This document shows, one piece after another, positions 27,309-35,823 of a DNA stretch of 64,000 nucleotides. Where the stretch lies: positions 75,271-139,270 of the forward strand of contig CAIVQG010000051.1 of NCBI GenBank assembly GCA_903907985.1, given 5' to 3'. The number at the start of each line of letters is the position of its first letter. Position 1 is the first letter of the stretch. Under the pieces are notes generated by a model that was given only the letters and a program-made list of their open reading frames with translations, had not been told where the DNA came from and made no database searches. The stretch is from an uncultured delta proteobacterium (GTDB lineage: Bacteria > Desulfobacterota > Syntrophia > Syntrophales > Smithellaceae). A program made the translations under genes and the position numbers.

Positions 27309-28421
27309 TTAAGGCTCAAGAACTGCCTCCACTCTGTTTGGACTTATTTCTAATACTTTCATCTTTTTCTTTTTTACAGTTATCTGCGCAACGTCATGCG
27401 CTACGGCATCCGCATCACCTTCAATTTCCAAATCCAATTCTACCTTCCCCCGTGAAAAATAACGCTGATTAGCTCCCTTATATCCTTTAACTTCTTCGGC
27501 CAGCAAGGCTTTGAATTCCTGGAGATCGGAATAAGTATTTAAACCACTTACCACTAATTTTATTGTAGCGGTATTGGCTAATTCCGCAGACCAATTTTCC
27601 AGAACATTATCAACTAAGTTACGAGCAAGTTTAGTGGCCACTTCATCAGTTAAAGCTTTAAAATCGCCTTTCATTCCGGGAGCTGCTTTCTGTTCAGATC
27701 CAGTAGTAATTATATCACCGGTATCGCCATTTATAACCTTGCCCGAAATTGCAACCTTGTTATTATTAAGTTCCACACTATCAATTTTAGAGGAATTACT
27801 GACTGCCTCAACAGTACCGACAATAACAATTTCCGCCCCGTAACGATGGGCAATACTGGAAATTGTCTTTTTCTCCGCAATATCCTGTAACTTTTCATAA
27901 TCCTTATTTTTCTTTATTGTCCGGGCATCAACTAATTTAAAACCCTGGGCAATAAAATATTTGGTCATCGCTGATTCCGCCAGAGCGTCTTTGACTGCCT
28001 GCTCAGGAAAGACCAACATTACTCTCGGTTTGGATTTGCGTGCCATAATCAAGTTAATTGCCGTCATTTTATCTCGCAATCTTCCCTGGCTTATTTCCGC
28101 TTCGATTTCCACCTCATAATTATCACCGGTTCTTTTTTCGGAAATTATTTTGTAAGAGGTAATGTAACCTTTAGATTCGGAAAGAATACGGTCCATTTTC
28201 ACTTGAAAATTTTCGACGCTGGTGGCACTGGTAATCATGACTCCGACAGCTTTTTCTACCGCATTACGCTGGGCTTCGTCGAGTGCTTTGCTCCGCGCAA
28301 TATCAACAAAATTTTTCGCAATGGTGGCCATGCCTGTGGCTCGGACTTTGTGTTGGGCATAAACCGGTGTAATAGACATAGCAAGAAAAACTAGGGCGAG
28401 GAGAATAACTGCTTTCTTCAT
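27309..28421 (-). CDS. FlgT-like periplasmic protein
   Basis: 370 residues. Signal peptide MKKAVILLALVFLAMSITPVYA. The N-terminal domain VRATGMATIAKNFVDIARSKALDEAQRNAVEKAVGV, followed by GYITSYKIISEKRTGDNYEVEIEAEI, matches the FlgT N-terminal domain, and the segment KPRVMLVFPEQ...YGAEIVIVGTVEA matches its middle domain (CsgG/TolB-N fold). FlgT is an outer-membrane H-ring protein of polar sheathed flagella in Vibrio, but FlgT-like proteins occur outside flagellar loci. No flagellar genes are adjacent, so an envelope role with its four downstream neighbours is more likely. It is first in the operon; a near-consensus promoter lies upstream. Confidence 0.75.
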   Translation of the reverse strand: MKKAVILLALVFLAMSITPVYAQHKVRATGMATIAKNFVDIARSKALDEAQRNAVEKAVGVMITSATSVENFQVKMDRILSESKGYITSYKIISEKRTGDNYEVEIEAEISQGRLRDKMTAINLIMARKSKPRVMLVFPEQAVKDALAESAMTKYFIAQGFKLVDARTIKKNKDYEKLQDIAEKKTISSIAHRYGAEIVIVGTVEAVSNSSKIDSVELNNNKVAISGKVINGDTGDIITTGSEQKAAPGMKGDFKALTDEVATKLARNLVDNVLENWSAELANTATIKLVVSGLNTYSDLQEFKALLAEEVKGYKGANQRYFSRGKVELDLEIEGDADAVAHDVAQITVKKKKMKVLEISPNRVEAVLEP

Positions 28422-28515
28422 AAAAACACCTGTTGAACCGTATTTTTTATTCTTAAATAATGCAGCAGAGAAATTGATGCCGACGAGACTCGACTATAAA
28501 TCTGGCCGGTAAAAA

Positions 28516-28544
28516 AATATACTTAAATTGCCCTACAGTGTCAA
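28516..28544 (-). promoter_or_regulatory. Sigma-70 promoter of the envelope operon
   Basis: On the minus strand, TTGACA and TATATT are separated by 17 bp, close to the ideal housekeeping promoter. The start would be near 28509, giving a leader of about 88 nt before the FlgT-like gene. Confidence 0.75.
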
Positions 28545-28581
28545 GGTGAAATAAATCAATTGTATCGGTAATTATATATTG

Positions 28582-28941
28582 TTACACACCACCCCTATAG
28601 ACACAACCCGACTCCAGGCTTTCCTGAACGACTATTTTACTTAATTGCGGAAGGGCCGGTTGTAAATGCTGCCAGAGCCATTTGGCCAAATTTTCCGATG
28701 TGGGATTTTCAAGACCTTCAATATCATTCAAATATTTATGATCGAGTTGGTCATGCAGCGGTTGAAAAGCTTTCGCAATGTCCGCAAAATCGATGACCCA
28801 ACCCAGATTGGGATCAACCGGACCGCTGATATGAATTGCGATACGGAAAGAATGGCCGTGCAGATGGGCACACTTATGCCCCGGTGGCACATTAGGCAGG
28901 CGATGTGCGGCATCGATGTGAAACACTTTGAAAATTTCCAT
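28582..28941 (-). CDS. queD: 6-carboxy-5,6,7,8-tetrahydropterin synthase
   Basis: 119 residues, normal for QueD. Zinc ligands His13, His28 and His30 (DAAHR and HLHGHS) and the catalytic Cys24 (GHKCAHLHG) are in place; PTSENLAKWLW and QESLESGCVYRGG form the pterin-binding glutamate region. Converts 7,8-dihydroneopterin triphosphate to 6-carboxy-tetrahydropterin in 7-deazaguanine (preQ0/queuosine) synthesis. Last in the queC-queE-queD run. Confidence 0.95.
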   Translation of the reverse strand: MEIFKVFHIDAAHRLPNVPPGHKCAHLHGHSFRIAIHISGPVDPNLGWVIDFADIAKAFQPLHDQLDHKYLNDIEGLENPTSENLAKWLWQHLQPALPQLSKIVVQESLESGCVYRGGV

Positions 28942-28951
28942 GAGATACTCC

Positions 28952-29593
28952 CTACTTTATTTCTAATATTTTATGCATCTGCAAACTCAGCCGCCAATGT
29001 GGATGAGCAAGCACATAATCTACCGCCAGTTTTGTATTTCTTGAAAGATCAGTTCCATCTTGCGGTTGTAAAAAAAAATATTGAAAATCCAAAAGGGTAA
29101 ACTTTTCGGGATCAGCTCCTTTTTGGGGGAAAACAAACTTTAATTCCTGCCCGGATCGTACAACCATTTCGACTCCGGCTTTGGGACTGACACAAAGCCA
29201 GTCAATTCCTTCCGAGGGCAAAATAGTGCCATTGGTCTCGACAGCCACCTCAAACCCTTCCCGATGAAAGGCTGTTATTAATTCAGAATTGAGCTGTAAA
29301 AGTGGTTCACCGCCAGTGCAAACAACAAAAGGCCGGGTTGATCTGCTTTTTACCGCAGGCCATAACTTGGCAACTCTGCTGGCCAGTTCTCCGGCAGTCG
29401 CAAATTTCCCGCCTTGAGGCCCATCCGTCCCAACAAAGTCCGTATCACAAAATTTGCAGGCAGCATCATGGCGATCCGCCTCCTTACCCGACCATAAATT
29501 GCATCCGGCAAAGCGGCAGAAGACCGCCGGCCTCCCGGCATGAAAACCTTCCCCCTGCAATGAATAAAATATTTCCTTAACTAAATAACTCAA
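28952..29593 (-). CDS. queE: 7-carboxy-7-deazaguanine synthase (radical SAM)
   Basis: 213 residues. The [4Fe-4S]-binding cysteines are Cys31, Cys46 and Cys49: C-x14-C-x2-C, the extended spacing known from the QueE branch with an inserted loop, not the usual C-x3-C-x2-C. CTGGEPLLQ (SAM GGE motif) and FEVAVETNGT follow. It makes 7-carboxy-7-deazaguanine from QueD's product. It starts 12 nt after queC stops and ends 10 nt before queD. Confidence 0.94.
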   Translation of the reverse strand: MSYLVKEIFYSLQGEGFHAGRPAVFCRFAGCNLWSGKEADRHDAACKFCDTDFVGTDGPQGGKFATAGELASRVAKLWPAVKSRSTRPFVVCTGGEPLLQLNSELITAFHREGFEVAVETNGTILPSEGIDWLCVSPKAGVEMVVRSGQELKFVFPQKGADPEKFTLLDFQYFFLQPQDGTDLSRNTKLAVDYVLAHPHWRLSLQMHKILEIK

Positions 29594-29605
29594 AGCAAAC
29601 TCCGC

Positions 29606-30307
29606 TTATGGTTGAATTTTATAGACGGTAGGATCAGGAATTCCTGCCTCTTCAAATCCTTTTTGCCGCAACAGACAGGAATCACATTTCCCGCAGGCTT
29701 CTCCTGTTTGAGCCGGATCATAACAACTGTGCGTCAGGCGAAAATCCACGCCCAGCTTCAAACCCTGAGAAATAATTTGCGCCTTGGTAAAATCAATTAA
29801 CGGTGTATGAATCTTTATTTTTTGTCTGCCTTCCACCGCAGCTTTCGTCGCCAGATTAGCCATTCGTTCATAAGCTGCAATATATTCGGGACGGCAATCG
29901 GGATAACCGCTGTAGTCCAGAGCATTCACACCAATGAAGATGTCGTTGGATTCCAGCACCTCCGCCCAGGCCAGGGCCAAGGAAAGAAATATTGTATTGC
30001 GCGCCGGAACGTAAGTAACGGGAATATCCTTGTCCATATCTGCAATACTCCTGCTCTTGGGAACAGCAATATCATCCGTCAGAGCAGAATGTCCGAAAAG
30101 GCGAAGATCAATATCGAGTGTTATATGTTGAACAACTCCACAGTGGCTAGCTATCCGCCCGGCGGCCTGCAATTCGATCTTGTGCCGCTGCCCATAGCAA
30201 AAACTCAGGGCATAGATATCAAAACCCATTTTCCCGGCAAGATAAAGGGTCGTGGCGGAATCTATTCCTCCACTTAGCAAAACAACCGCTTTTCTTTTAT
30301 TATTCAT
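29606..30307 (-). CDS. queC: 7-cyano-7-deazaguanine (preQ0) synthase
   Basis: 233 residues. The PP-loop [15 protein letters not shown] is followed by [29 protein letters not shown], and a C-terminal zinc cluster [20 protein letters not shown]. QueC uses ATP and ammonia to turn 7-carboxy-7-deazaguanine into preQ0, the substrate for QueF or DNA/tRNA deazaguanine insertion. Neither queF, tgt, folE nor dpd genes are in the window, so the end use cannot be decided here. Confidence 0.95.
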   Translation of the reverse strand: MNNKRKAVVLLSGGIDSATTLYLAGKMGFDIYALSFCYGQRHKIELQAAGRIASHCGVVQHITLDIDLRLFGHSALTDDIAVPKSRSIADMDKDIPVTYVPARNTIFLSLALAWAEVLESNDIFIGVNALDYSGYPDCRPEYIAAYERMANLATKAAVEGRQKIKIHTPLIDFTKAQIISQGLKLGVDFRLTHSCYDPAQTGEACGKCDSCLLRQKGFEEAGIPDPTVYKIQP

Positions 30308-30373
30308 TTTGTATCCTCGACATTAAACGCCCCGCCATCCGACAAAAAGGCTAAGCCAGACGTGGGAGATATA

Positions 30374-31150
30374 CTATTTATTGGAGGGAACTTCAATCCG
30401 GAAGAGGTTAAGAGTATTTTGAGCGGTAACTGCGGCTACTTCTTCCCAGTCCAGGCCTTTGATTGCGGCTACTTTTTTCGCGGTCTGGACAACATAAGCC
30501 GGTTCGTTTCTTTTTCCGCGGTATGGATTCGGCGTCAGATATGGACTATCCGTTTCCAGTAATAATGAAGAAAGAGGAACCTGCTTCACTACGTTTTGGA
30601 TTGTTTTTGCCTTGTCATAAGTAACAACGCCGGGCACAGAAAGATAAAATCCCCAATCCAGACATTGTTTAGCCATTTCATAATCGCCTGAAAAACAATG
30701 AAAAACCCCGCTGTGGATACCGGAGGCTTTAACCATTTCCAGCGATTGGTCATGAGCATCACGATCATGGATGATAACGGGCAGATGTAGTTCCTTAGCC
30801 AATTGGAGTTGTTCGCCGAATTTCTCTATTTGCTGTGCCTGCGGGGCAATATTACGAAAAAAATCCAGGCCGATTTCACCATAAGCTACAACTTTTTTCA
30901 GCCCCGCAAGTTCCTTAAGATCATCGTAAGTTTTGTTGCCGATTTTTCCCACATCATGGGGATGAACGCCGATTGTCGCATAAACATTTTCGTATTGACC
31001 GGCTAGAGTTACAGCTTTCCTGCTTAACTGCAGATTTGTTCCTACTGTAACAATAAAATCCACACCGGCCGCTTGCGCACGCTCAATTACTTCCTTGCGG
31101 TCACCATCAAATTCCTTCATCTCCAAATGAGCATGCGAATCAATCAGCAT
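30374..31150 (-). CDS. TatD-family deoxyribonuclease/hydrolase
   Basis: 258 residues. MLIDSHAHLEMKEFDGDR (metal H-x-H), VGTNL, GVHPHDV, YGEIGLDFFR, PVIIHDRDAHD, GVFHCFSGDYEMAKQCLDWGFYLSVPGVVTY and LLLETDSPYLTPNP are the full set of TatD/YcfH signatures. A cytoplasmic metal-dependent nuclease of the amidohydrolase superfamily, possibly involved in DNA repair or D-aminoacyl-tRNA/peptide turnover; the exact substrate is unsettled for the family. A 55-residue ORF ends 6 nt before its start. Confidence 0.92.
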   Translation of the reverse strand: MLIDSHAHLEMKEFDGDRKEVIERAQAAGVDFIVTVGTNLQLSRKAVTLAGQYENVYATIGVHPHDVGKIGNKTYDDLKELAGLKKVVAYGEIGLDFFRNIAPQAQQIEKFGEQLQLAKELHLPVIIHDRDAHDQSLEMVKASGIHSGVFHCFSGDYEMAKQCLDWGFYLSVPGVVTYDKAKTIQNVVKQVPLSSLLLETDSPYLTPNPYRGKRNEPAYVVQTAKKVAAIKGLDWEEVAAVTAQNTLNLFRIEVPSNK

Positions 31151-31156
31151 AAAGCA

Positions 31157-31324
31157 CTATTTTTCGTTATCGTCAGGACTGACTTCCTCGGCATTTTCAG
31201 AAACATCAGGAAGTTTTTTAAGCAAACCATATAAATCCTTTTCATATATTTCACCGGCTAATAGCTTGCGGGAAATAATTCTCCTATCGGTGTTCAACAA
31301 TTCTACATTAACTTTTTTCCCCAT
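31157..31324 (-). CDS. Small uncharacterized protein (55 residues)
   Basis: Too short for the ORF track. The ATG at 31324 has AAAGGAG 6 nt upstream, and the product begins MGKKVNVELLNTDRRIISRK and ends with an acidic tail. The sequence has an amphipathic middle and no Cys or membrane segment. The stop is 6 nt before tatD, so it is almost certainly cotranscribed. I do not recognise the family. The strong ribosome binding site and operon spacing support it being real. Confidence 0.6.
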   Translation of the reverse strand: MGKKVNVELLNTDRRIISRKLLAGEIYEKDLYGLLKKLPDVSENAEEVSPDDNEK

Positions 31325-31887
31325 TTTTTTCTCCTTTACTGAAAAACAAATTAAACATTTTAATAATTCTCACATCGGGCAGTAATCAGATGAATATTAC
31401 ACCATGATTGCCCCTGGCCTTATACTCTACCTATGCGTTTTTCAGATTTTTCACCAGACTGCCGCGGAGTACTAATATATTTTATTAACTTAAGCAAGTA
31501 CGAAGAGCGGTCCTCATCATTTTAAAAATCAATTGATTTAGGAGCAACATATTGATATTTAACAACAATAATGATTGGAATGCAAAATTCGCAACATTAA
31601 TTGGTAATGGAAACATAATCTTTGGCTCCTTCATTCATAACCAAAGCGCCCTAACTGTCATATTCATCATATGCAGTCCTTGATTTTACAGATCCCTTGC
31701 TCCTAATTTTCTCCTCTTTCTGTTTTTCGTCATCAAACAGAAAAAAGATATATTTAAGTTCTGCAATAATCATGTCGTTTACACAGGTACAATAAAAGTA
31801 TTTATTCCTTTCGTTTTTTAATGTAATAAGATAGCAAGTATAAAAATTGGTGAATATTATTGCAGAATTATTTTGGTGAGATAAAAT
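31325..31887. other. Gene-free AT-rich region
   Basis: About 560 bp between divergent units. No ORF with a ribosome binding site was seen. One clear hairpin, TTTCTGTTT...AAACAGAAA (31717-31743), lies in it. Promoters for the small-ORF/tatD/que run (minus) and the TPR gene (plus) must lie here, but none is close enough to consensus to call. Confidence 0.5.
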
Positions 31888-32628
31888 ATGGAAACCATGG
31901 TTTATAAAACACCGCCGTCAGCTGCAGAGATTATGCGAAAAATTGATGAAAGTAAAAAGCATCTTCGGCTGAGCAACATTTTTTCCTGCATTGTTAGTTT
32001 CCGCGAAGTTCTCGATACTTATGTTAAGGCAACGCATATTGCTGAAAGAGATAGAGAAAGACTCGCAGAAGCTCTGAATGAGTTTCAACGTAAGCTCGCC
32101 GGTTCCCATCAGTTCAAAGATCTTTATGGAGCAGTTACTTTCCGCGATAACGAATTCCTCACTTCTTACGAATTTATCGGACAACTAATTCAGATCAAAG
32201 AAGATGAAATTGCCAGCGTTTTAGTCGGCAAAGAAGTAGGCAAAAGCTTAAATCTTGATGATCTGGGTGAAGAAGAACAGCAAAAGACTTTGATGATGGT
32301 TTCTTTAGTGGAAAGAGGAGAACAAATGGTATTGCGGCAGCTGGTTTCCGAGAACGATGAATTGGCGTCGCTTGTGCTTTCCTATTATAATGATAATGGA
32401 ATCAGCTTGCGCGCGGCGGGAGATGTGAATGGAGCAATTCAGGAATACAAAAAGGCTCTCTTTGTTTCACCTGATGACGAGCATCTCTTCTACAACTTGG
32501 CGCGCGCTTATATTGAAATCGGCAATCGGGAAAAAGCCCTGGAAACTATTAGATTGGCCCTCATGCTTAATCCCGAATTTAAAGAAGGATTAAAATTACA
32601 AAATCACATCAACCAATCGATGCCTTGA
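31888..32628 (+). CDS. TPR-repeat protein
   Basis: 246 residues, no signal peptide, cytoplasmic. The N-terminal 150 residues are helical and unfamiliar (LRLSNIFSCIVSFREVLDTYVK). The C-terminal 80 residues contain at least two TPR motifs: GDVNGAIQEYKKALFVSPDDEHLFYNLARAYIEIGNREKALETIRLALMLNP. Probably a scaffold or adaptor. Monocistronic, convergent with the ABC permease gene. Confidence 0.65.
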   Translation: METMVYKTPPSAAEIMRKIDESKKHLRLSNIFSCIVSFREVLDTYVKATHIAERDRERLAEALNEFQRKLAGSHQFKDLYGAVTFRDNEFLTSYEFIGQLIQIKEDEIASVLVGKEVGKSLNLDDLGEEEQQKTLMMVSLVERGEQMVLRQLVSENDELASLVLSYYNDNGISLRAAGDVNGAIQEYKKALFVSPDDEHLFYNLARAYIEIGNREKALETIRLALMLNPEFKEGLKLQNHINQSMP

Positions 32629-32659
32629 TTATTAAGCATGCTTACATTCCACACTGATT

Positions 32660-33493
32660 TCATTTTTTCAAGCGTGGATCAAGTGAATCACGAATACCTT
32701 CTCCTAAGAGATTATAACCGACAACTGTAATTAATATAGCCAGCCCCGGATACAGGGAAAGCCACCAGGCAATATCAATGTTGTCTTTACCGGCAGTTAA
32801 TATATTCCCCCAACTGGGCGTCGGCGGTTGAACACCGATGCCTAAAAAGCTTAATGCCGATTCGGTAAGAATAGCTCCGGCAATTCCCAACGTGGCCGCA
32901 ACTAATATCGAGGCCATCGCATTGGGAAGAATATGCCCAAAAATAATCCGCAAATCGCCGGCGCCAATTACTCTTGCGGCCTGGACAAAATCACGTTCGC
33001 GCAAGGAAATGAAATCGGCACGCACCAGCCTTGTGACTCCCATCCAACCGGTCAGACCAATGATGATCATAATATTCCAGATTGATGGTTCTAAAAAAGC
33101 AATAACGGCCAGAATTAAAAAGAAAGTGGGAAAGCAAAGCATGATATCCACAAAACGCATAATCACTGCGTCTATCCAGCCACCATAATAACCCGCAACT
33201 GCACCCAGGAGTGTGCCGATAATAATGGCGACACCTGTGGCCACAAAACCAACCTTCAGGGAAATCCGCGCACCCCAGATCATTCGGGAGAGAACATCAC
33301 GCCCGAGCTGATCCGTTCCGAATAAATGATTCATTGAAGGTGCCAGCAACACATTCTTCAAATCAATTTGCCCCGGATCATAAGGAGCAACCCAGGGCGC
33401 AAAAAGTGAAACAAGAAACAGCAGCAGGACGATTCCACTGCCGGTAAGCGCCAATTTGTTTTTATAAAATGTTTCCCAAAAACTCATAGTCAT
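32660..33493 (-). CDS. Dpp/Opp-type peptide ABC transporter permease (DppC-like)
   Basis: 277 residues, six membrane segments. The N-terminus WETFYKNKLALTGSGIVLLLFLVSLFAPWVAPYDP, then HLFGTDQLGRDVLSRMIWGARISL, and the EAA loop AARVIGAGDLRIIFGHILPNAMASILVAA are typical of DppC/OppC. It partners the DppB-like permease encoded 220 bp upstream to import di/oligopeptides or nickel. No substrate-binding protein or ATPase genes are adjacent, so the transporter is incomplete in this window. The gap between the two permease genes contains a palindromic element. Confidence 0.88.
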   Translation of the reverse strand: MTMSFWETFYKNKLALTGSGIVLLLFLVSLFAPWVAPYDPGQIDLKNVLLAPSMNHLFGTDQLGRDVLSRMIWGARISLKVGFVATGVAIIIGTLLGAVAGYYGGWIDAVIMRFVDIMLCFPTFFLILAVIAFLEPSIWNIMIIIGLTGWMGVTRLVRADFISLRERDFVQAARVIGAGDLRIIFGHILPNAMASILVAATLGIAGAILTESALSFLGIGVQPPTPSWGNILTAGKDNIDIAWWLSLYPGLAILITVVGYNLLGEGIRDSLDPRLKK

Positions 33494-33589
33494 ATAACCT
33501 TAAGACAATAAACCACTCCGCAATAATAGGTCCAAAATCATCCGACTTGACTATCGCCCGGCGAATGCCGGGTAATGGCTAACCACAAA

Positions 33590-33716
33590 TAGTGCTTTGC
33601 AAAAAGCTCCAGAGGCAAGGCGCACAAGTCCCGAGGAGTGAGACGTACTTTTTACGTACGTCGCAACGACGAGAGATGAAGTGCAACTCAGCATATGGAC
33701 TTTTTCCAAAGCACTA
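33590..33716. mobile_element. 127-bp palindromic (MITE-like) element between the permease genes
   Basis: Ends are inverted: TAGTGCTTTGCAAAAAGCTCC at the left and, reverse-complemented, TAGTGCTTTGGAAAAAGTCC at the right. A strong inner hairpin (GACGTACTTTTTACGTACGTC) sits in the middle. No coding capacity. The right end overlaps the stop codon of the DppB-like gene (TAG within GTTAGTGCT on the minus strand). General layout (palindromic ends, a central GTA...TAC hairpin followed by CGACG) is like the element at 18989-19112, although the ends differ. Confidence 0.7.
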
Positions 33717-34688
33717 ACTTATTCTAATTCTCGGGTCCGCCACCGCATACGAAACATCGGCAATCAAATTACCCACAAGGGTCAAAATTGCGCCAATGAG
33801 CAAGACTCCCATTACCGTGGGATAATCGCGTGCCATCACTGCCATATAAAAAAGCTGCCCCATACCGGGAATTGCAAAAACCGTTTCAAAAATAACGCTG
33901 CCACCGATAAGACCGGGAATGGAAAGCCCCAGAATTGTTATGGCCGGCAACAGTGCATTACGCAATGCATGCTTGTAGATGACATCCCTTTCACTCAAGC
34001 CCTTGGCCCGGGCAGTCATTATATAATCCTGCCGGATAACTTCCAGCATATTAGCGCGCATATACCGGGAAAGGCCGGCTAAGCCCCCAAAAGCAGAGAT
34101 GAAAACCGGCAGCACCAGATGTCTGGCTAAATCAACGAATTGACCCCAAGCAGTTAAATATTCATAGTTGAGCGAACGCAATCCGGAGATCGGCAACCAC
34201 CCCAGATGAATTCCAAAAAAGATCATTAAAAGCAAAGCCAGCCAGAATGTAGGAATGGCAAAACCGATGAACACAAAAACCCCGGTCATCTTGTCAAAAA
34301 GCGAATCCTGATGAACGGCCGATAAAACTCCTATGGGGATGGCAATGGCAATAATAATAAGCAGAGACAAGAATTCCAGCAGGATGGTGATGGGAATACG
34401 TTCCATTATTTTTGCAGTAACGGGCCGGTGATCACTGGCAAAAGAAATTCCTAGATTTCCATGACTGAGCTTTTTGAGCCACGACCAGTATTGCTGGTGA
34501 ATCGGTTTATCCAGTTCATACAAGGTTTTCAGCCGCTCTTTCATTTCTACCGAAGATTTGGGATTCATCTGAGTCTCTAAATCAACAGGCGATCCCGGCG
34601 CCAGACGCATGACAAAAAAACAGATGACGGTAATTCCCAGCAGCAGGGGAATCATAAAGAAAATTCTTTTTAGAATATATTTTAGCAA
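33714..34688 (-). CDS. Dpp/Opp-type peptide ABC transporter permease (DppB-like)
   Basis: 324 residues. [36 protein letters not shown] is the classic DppB/OppB N-terminus; [16 protein letters not shown], the EAA loop [30 protein letters not shown] and [20 protein letters not shown] follow. It pairs with the DppC-like protein encoded downstream. The last codons (RIRIS, then TAG) run into the end of the palindromic element, which seems to supply the stop codon; the conserved end of DppB (ADPRIR) is complete, so function should be unaffected. Confidence 0.9.
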   Translation of the reverse strand: MLKYILKRIFFMIPLLLGITVICFFVMRLAPGSPVDLETQMNPKSSVEMKERLKTLYELDKPIHQQYWSWLKKLSHGNLGISFASDHRPVTAKIMERIPITILLEFLSLLIIIAIAIPIGVLSAVHQDSLFDKMTGVFVFIGFAIPTFWLALLLMIFFGIHLGWLPISGLRSLNYEYLTAWGQFVDLARHLVLPVFISAFGGLAGLSRYMRANMLEVIRQDYIMTARAKGLSERDVIYKHALRNALLPAITILGLSIPGLIGGSVIFETVFAIPGMGQLFYMAVMARDYPTVMGVLLIGAILTLVGNLIADVSYAVADPRIRIS

Positions 34689-34742
34689 TGGTCCTCTTTA
34701 CAGGGGCAATTTTACCGGAAGATATTTTTCCTTTATTTTAAT

Positions 34743-34779
34743 CCTTCAGCCTTCAGCCCTTGGCCTTCAGTCTTTCAAA
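34743..34779 (-). repeat. Dispersed CTGAAG-type repeat, copy 3
   Basis: On the minus strand it reads GACTGAAGGCC, a short spacer, then GGCTGAAGGCTGAAGG. It overlaps the 3' end of the isomerase-like gene and provides that gene's stop (GAC TGA AGG). Confidence 0.7.
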
Positions 34780-35555
34780 ATCCCCATTTTTTTTATATTG
34801 TCCAGTGATTGCCAAAGATCGGCCTGGGCATGAGCCTCAAGCGTTATCAGCGGTCGGGCTTCGATGTCCTGTAACGTTTGAAAAAGCTCGGCAAAGGGAA
34901 AGGTACCATTTCCCACGGGGAGATGTTCATCAAACCTGCCGTGGTTATCATGCAAATGCAAATGACCTAAATATTTTCCCATTTCGGCAAGCCAGATACC
35001 AAGCGGAACCCTGGCAAACGCGTTGAAATGCCCGGTATCAAAACAAAAGCAGATCCGATCCGAATTAAGGCGTTCGAAAAGACGGCGCAAAACAGATGGC
35101 TCTCTTTCGTAAACATTTTCCAACGCAATTTTAGTTCCCGTGTCTTCGATCAGGGCAATTAATTCCCTCCAGGTCTCCGTGCTGTTCTCCAGCCATTCTT
35201 CATCACAAGACACATAGTAACGGCTGTCGTAGGAAGGGTGACAAACAATCCTTAAGGGATGGAAATAAGGAACAAGGTCAAACACCTGCTTTATTCTATC
35301 AATACTCGTCCGGCGAATCTTATCATCCAGAGCTCCCGGCCGTAAATCCATAAACGGGGCATGGAAAGTGATTTTGCAACCGGAATTGGTTAGAAGTTCT
35401 GCCGTTTGCTGGCACTTCGCTGTATCTAATTTATTGAGCGCATCGTGGCTGAAATAAATTTCCAGGTTCATCTTCTTTTGCAGAACCATTTCCTGAAACT
35501 CATACAGGTAATGAAAAGGCATGTGGACATGAACTTTTTTCAAAATATCTTGCAT
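34767..35555 (-). CDS. Sugar phosphate isomerase/epimerase-like (AP endonuclease 2 fold) protein
   Basis: 262 residues. TIM-barrel motifs: ITFHAPFMDLRPGALD, RIVCHPSYDSRYY, KIALENVYEREPSVLRRL, CFCFDTGHFNAFARVPLG and HLHLHDNHGRFDEHLPVGNGTFPF. The His, Glu and Asp residues that bind metals in the xylose isomerase-like family are present (GHF, HDNHG, and the ALEN Glu). The substrate is unknown. The stop codon TGA lies in a copy of the CTGAAG repeat, so the last residue(s) may not be ancestral. Confidence 0.8.
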   Translation of the reverse strand: MQDILKKVHVHMPFHYLYEFQEMVLQKKMNLEIYFSHDALNKLDTAKCQQTAELLTNSGCKITFHAPFMDLRPGALDDKIRRTSIDRIKQVFDLVPYFHPLRIVCHPSYDSRYYVSCDEEWLENSTETWRELIALIEDTGTKIALENVYEREPSVLRRLFERLNSDRICFCFDTGHFNAFARVPLGIWLAEMGKYLGHLHLHDNHGRFDEHLPVGNGTFPFAELFQTLQDIEARPLITLEAHAQADLWQSLDNIKKMGILKD

Positions 35556-35739
35556 AACAAAAGCCTTAATTGTTCCGGAAATAGCATATTGAGAGGCAAT
35601 GATTTATCATAGCCCCCTTTTTTTCACAACAAACAAACTCCTCAATTATTGTAACCGATTGCCCTATTAAACGATTTTAAAAAAATGGCACATTGTCAAC
35701 TTCCATCATTTATGGCATAAAGAAAATAAGGTTGAAGGT

Positions 35740-35802
35740 ATTTAGACTGAAGACTGAAGGCTAAATACCATTTATACCTTCAGTCTTCGGCCTTCAGTCT
35801 AA
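35740..35802. repeat. Gene-less inverted pair of the CTGAAG-type repeat (copy 4)
   Basis: The left arm TTAGACTGAAGACTGAAGGC and the right arm, reverse-complemented TTAGACTGAAGGCCGAAGACTGAAGG, face each other across about 15 bp. The left arm differs by one base from the arm at 38010. A GGTATTTAG/CTAAATACC inverted repeat also brackets the left arm. It ends about 20 bp before rsfS. It looks like the same terminal repeats that enclose the four-helix-bundle gene at 38044, but without a gene between. Confidence 0.75.
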
Positions 35803-35823
35803 TCCCCTAAAGTGAGGTTCTAA

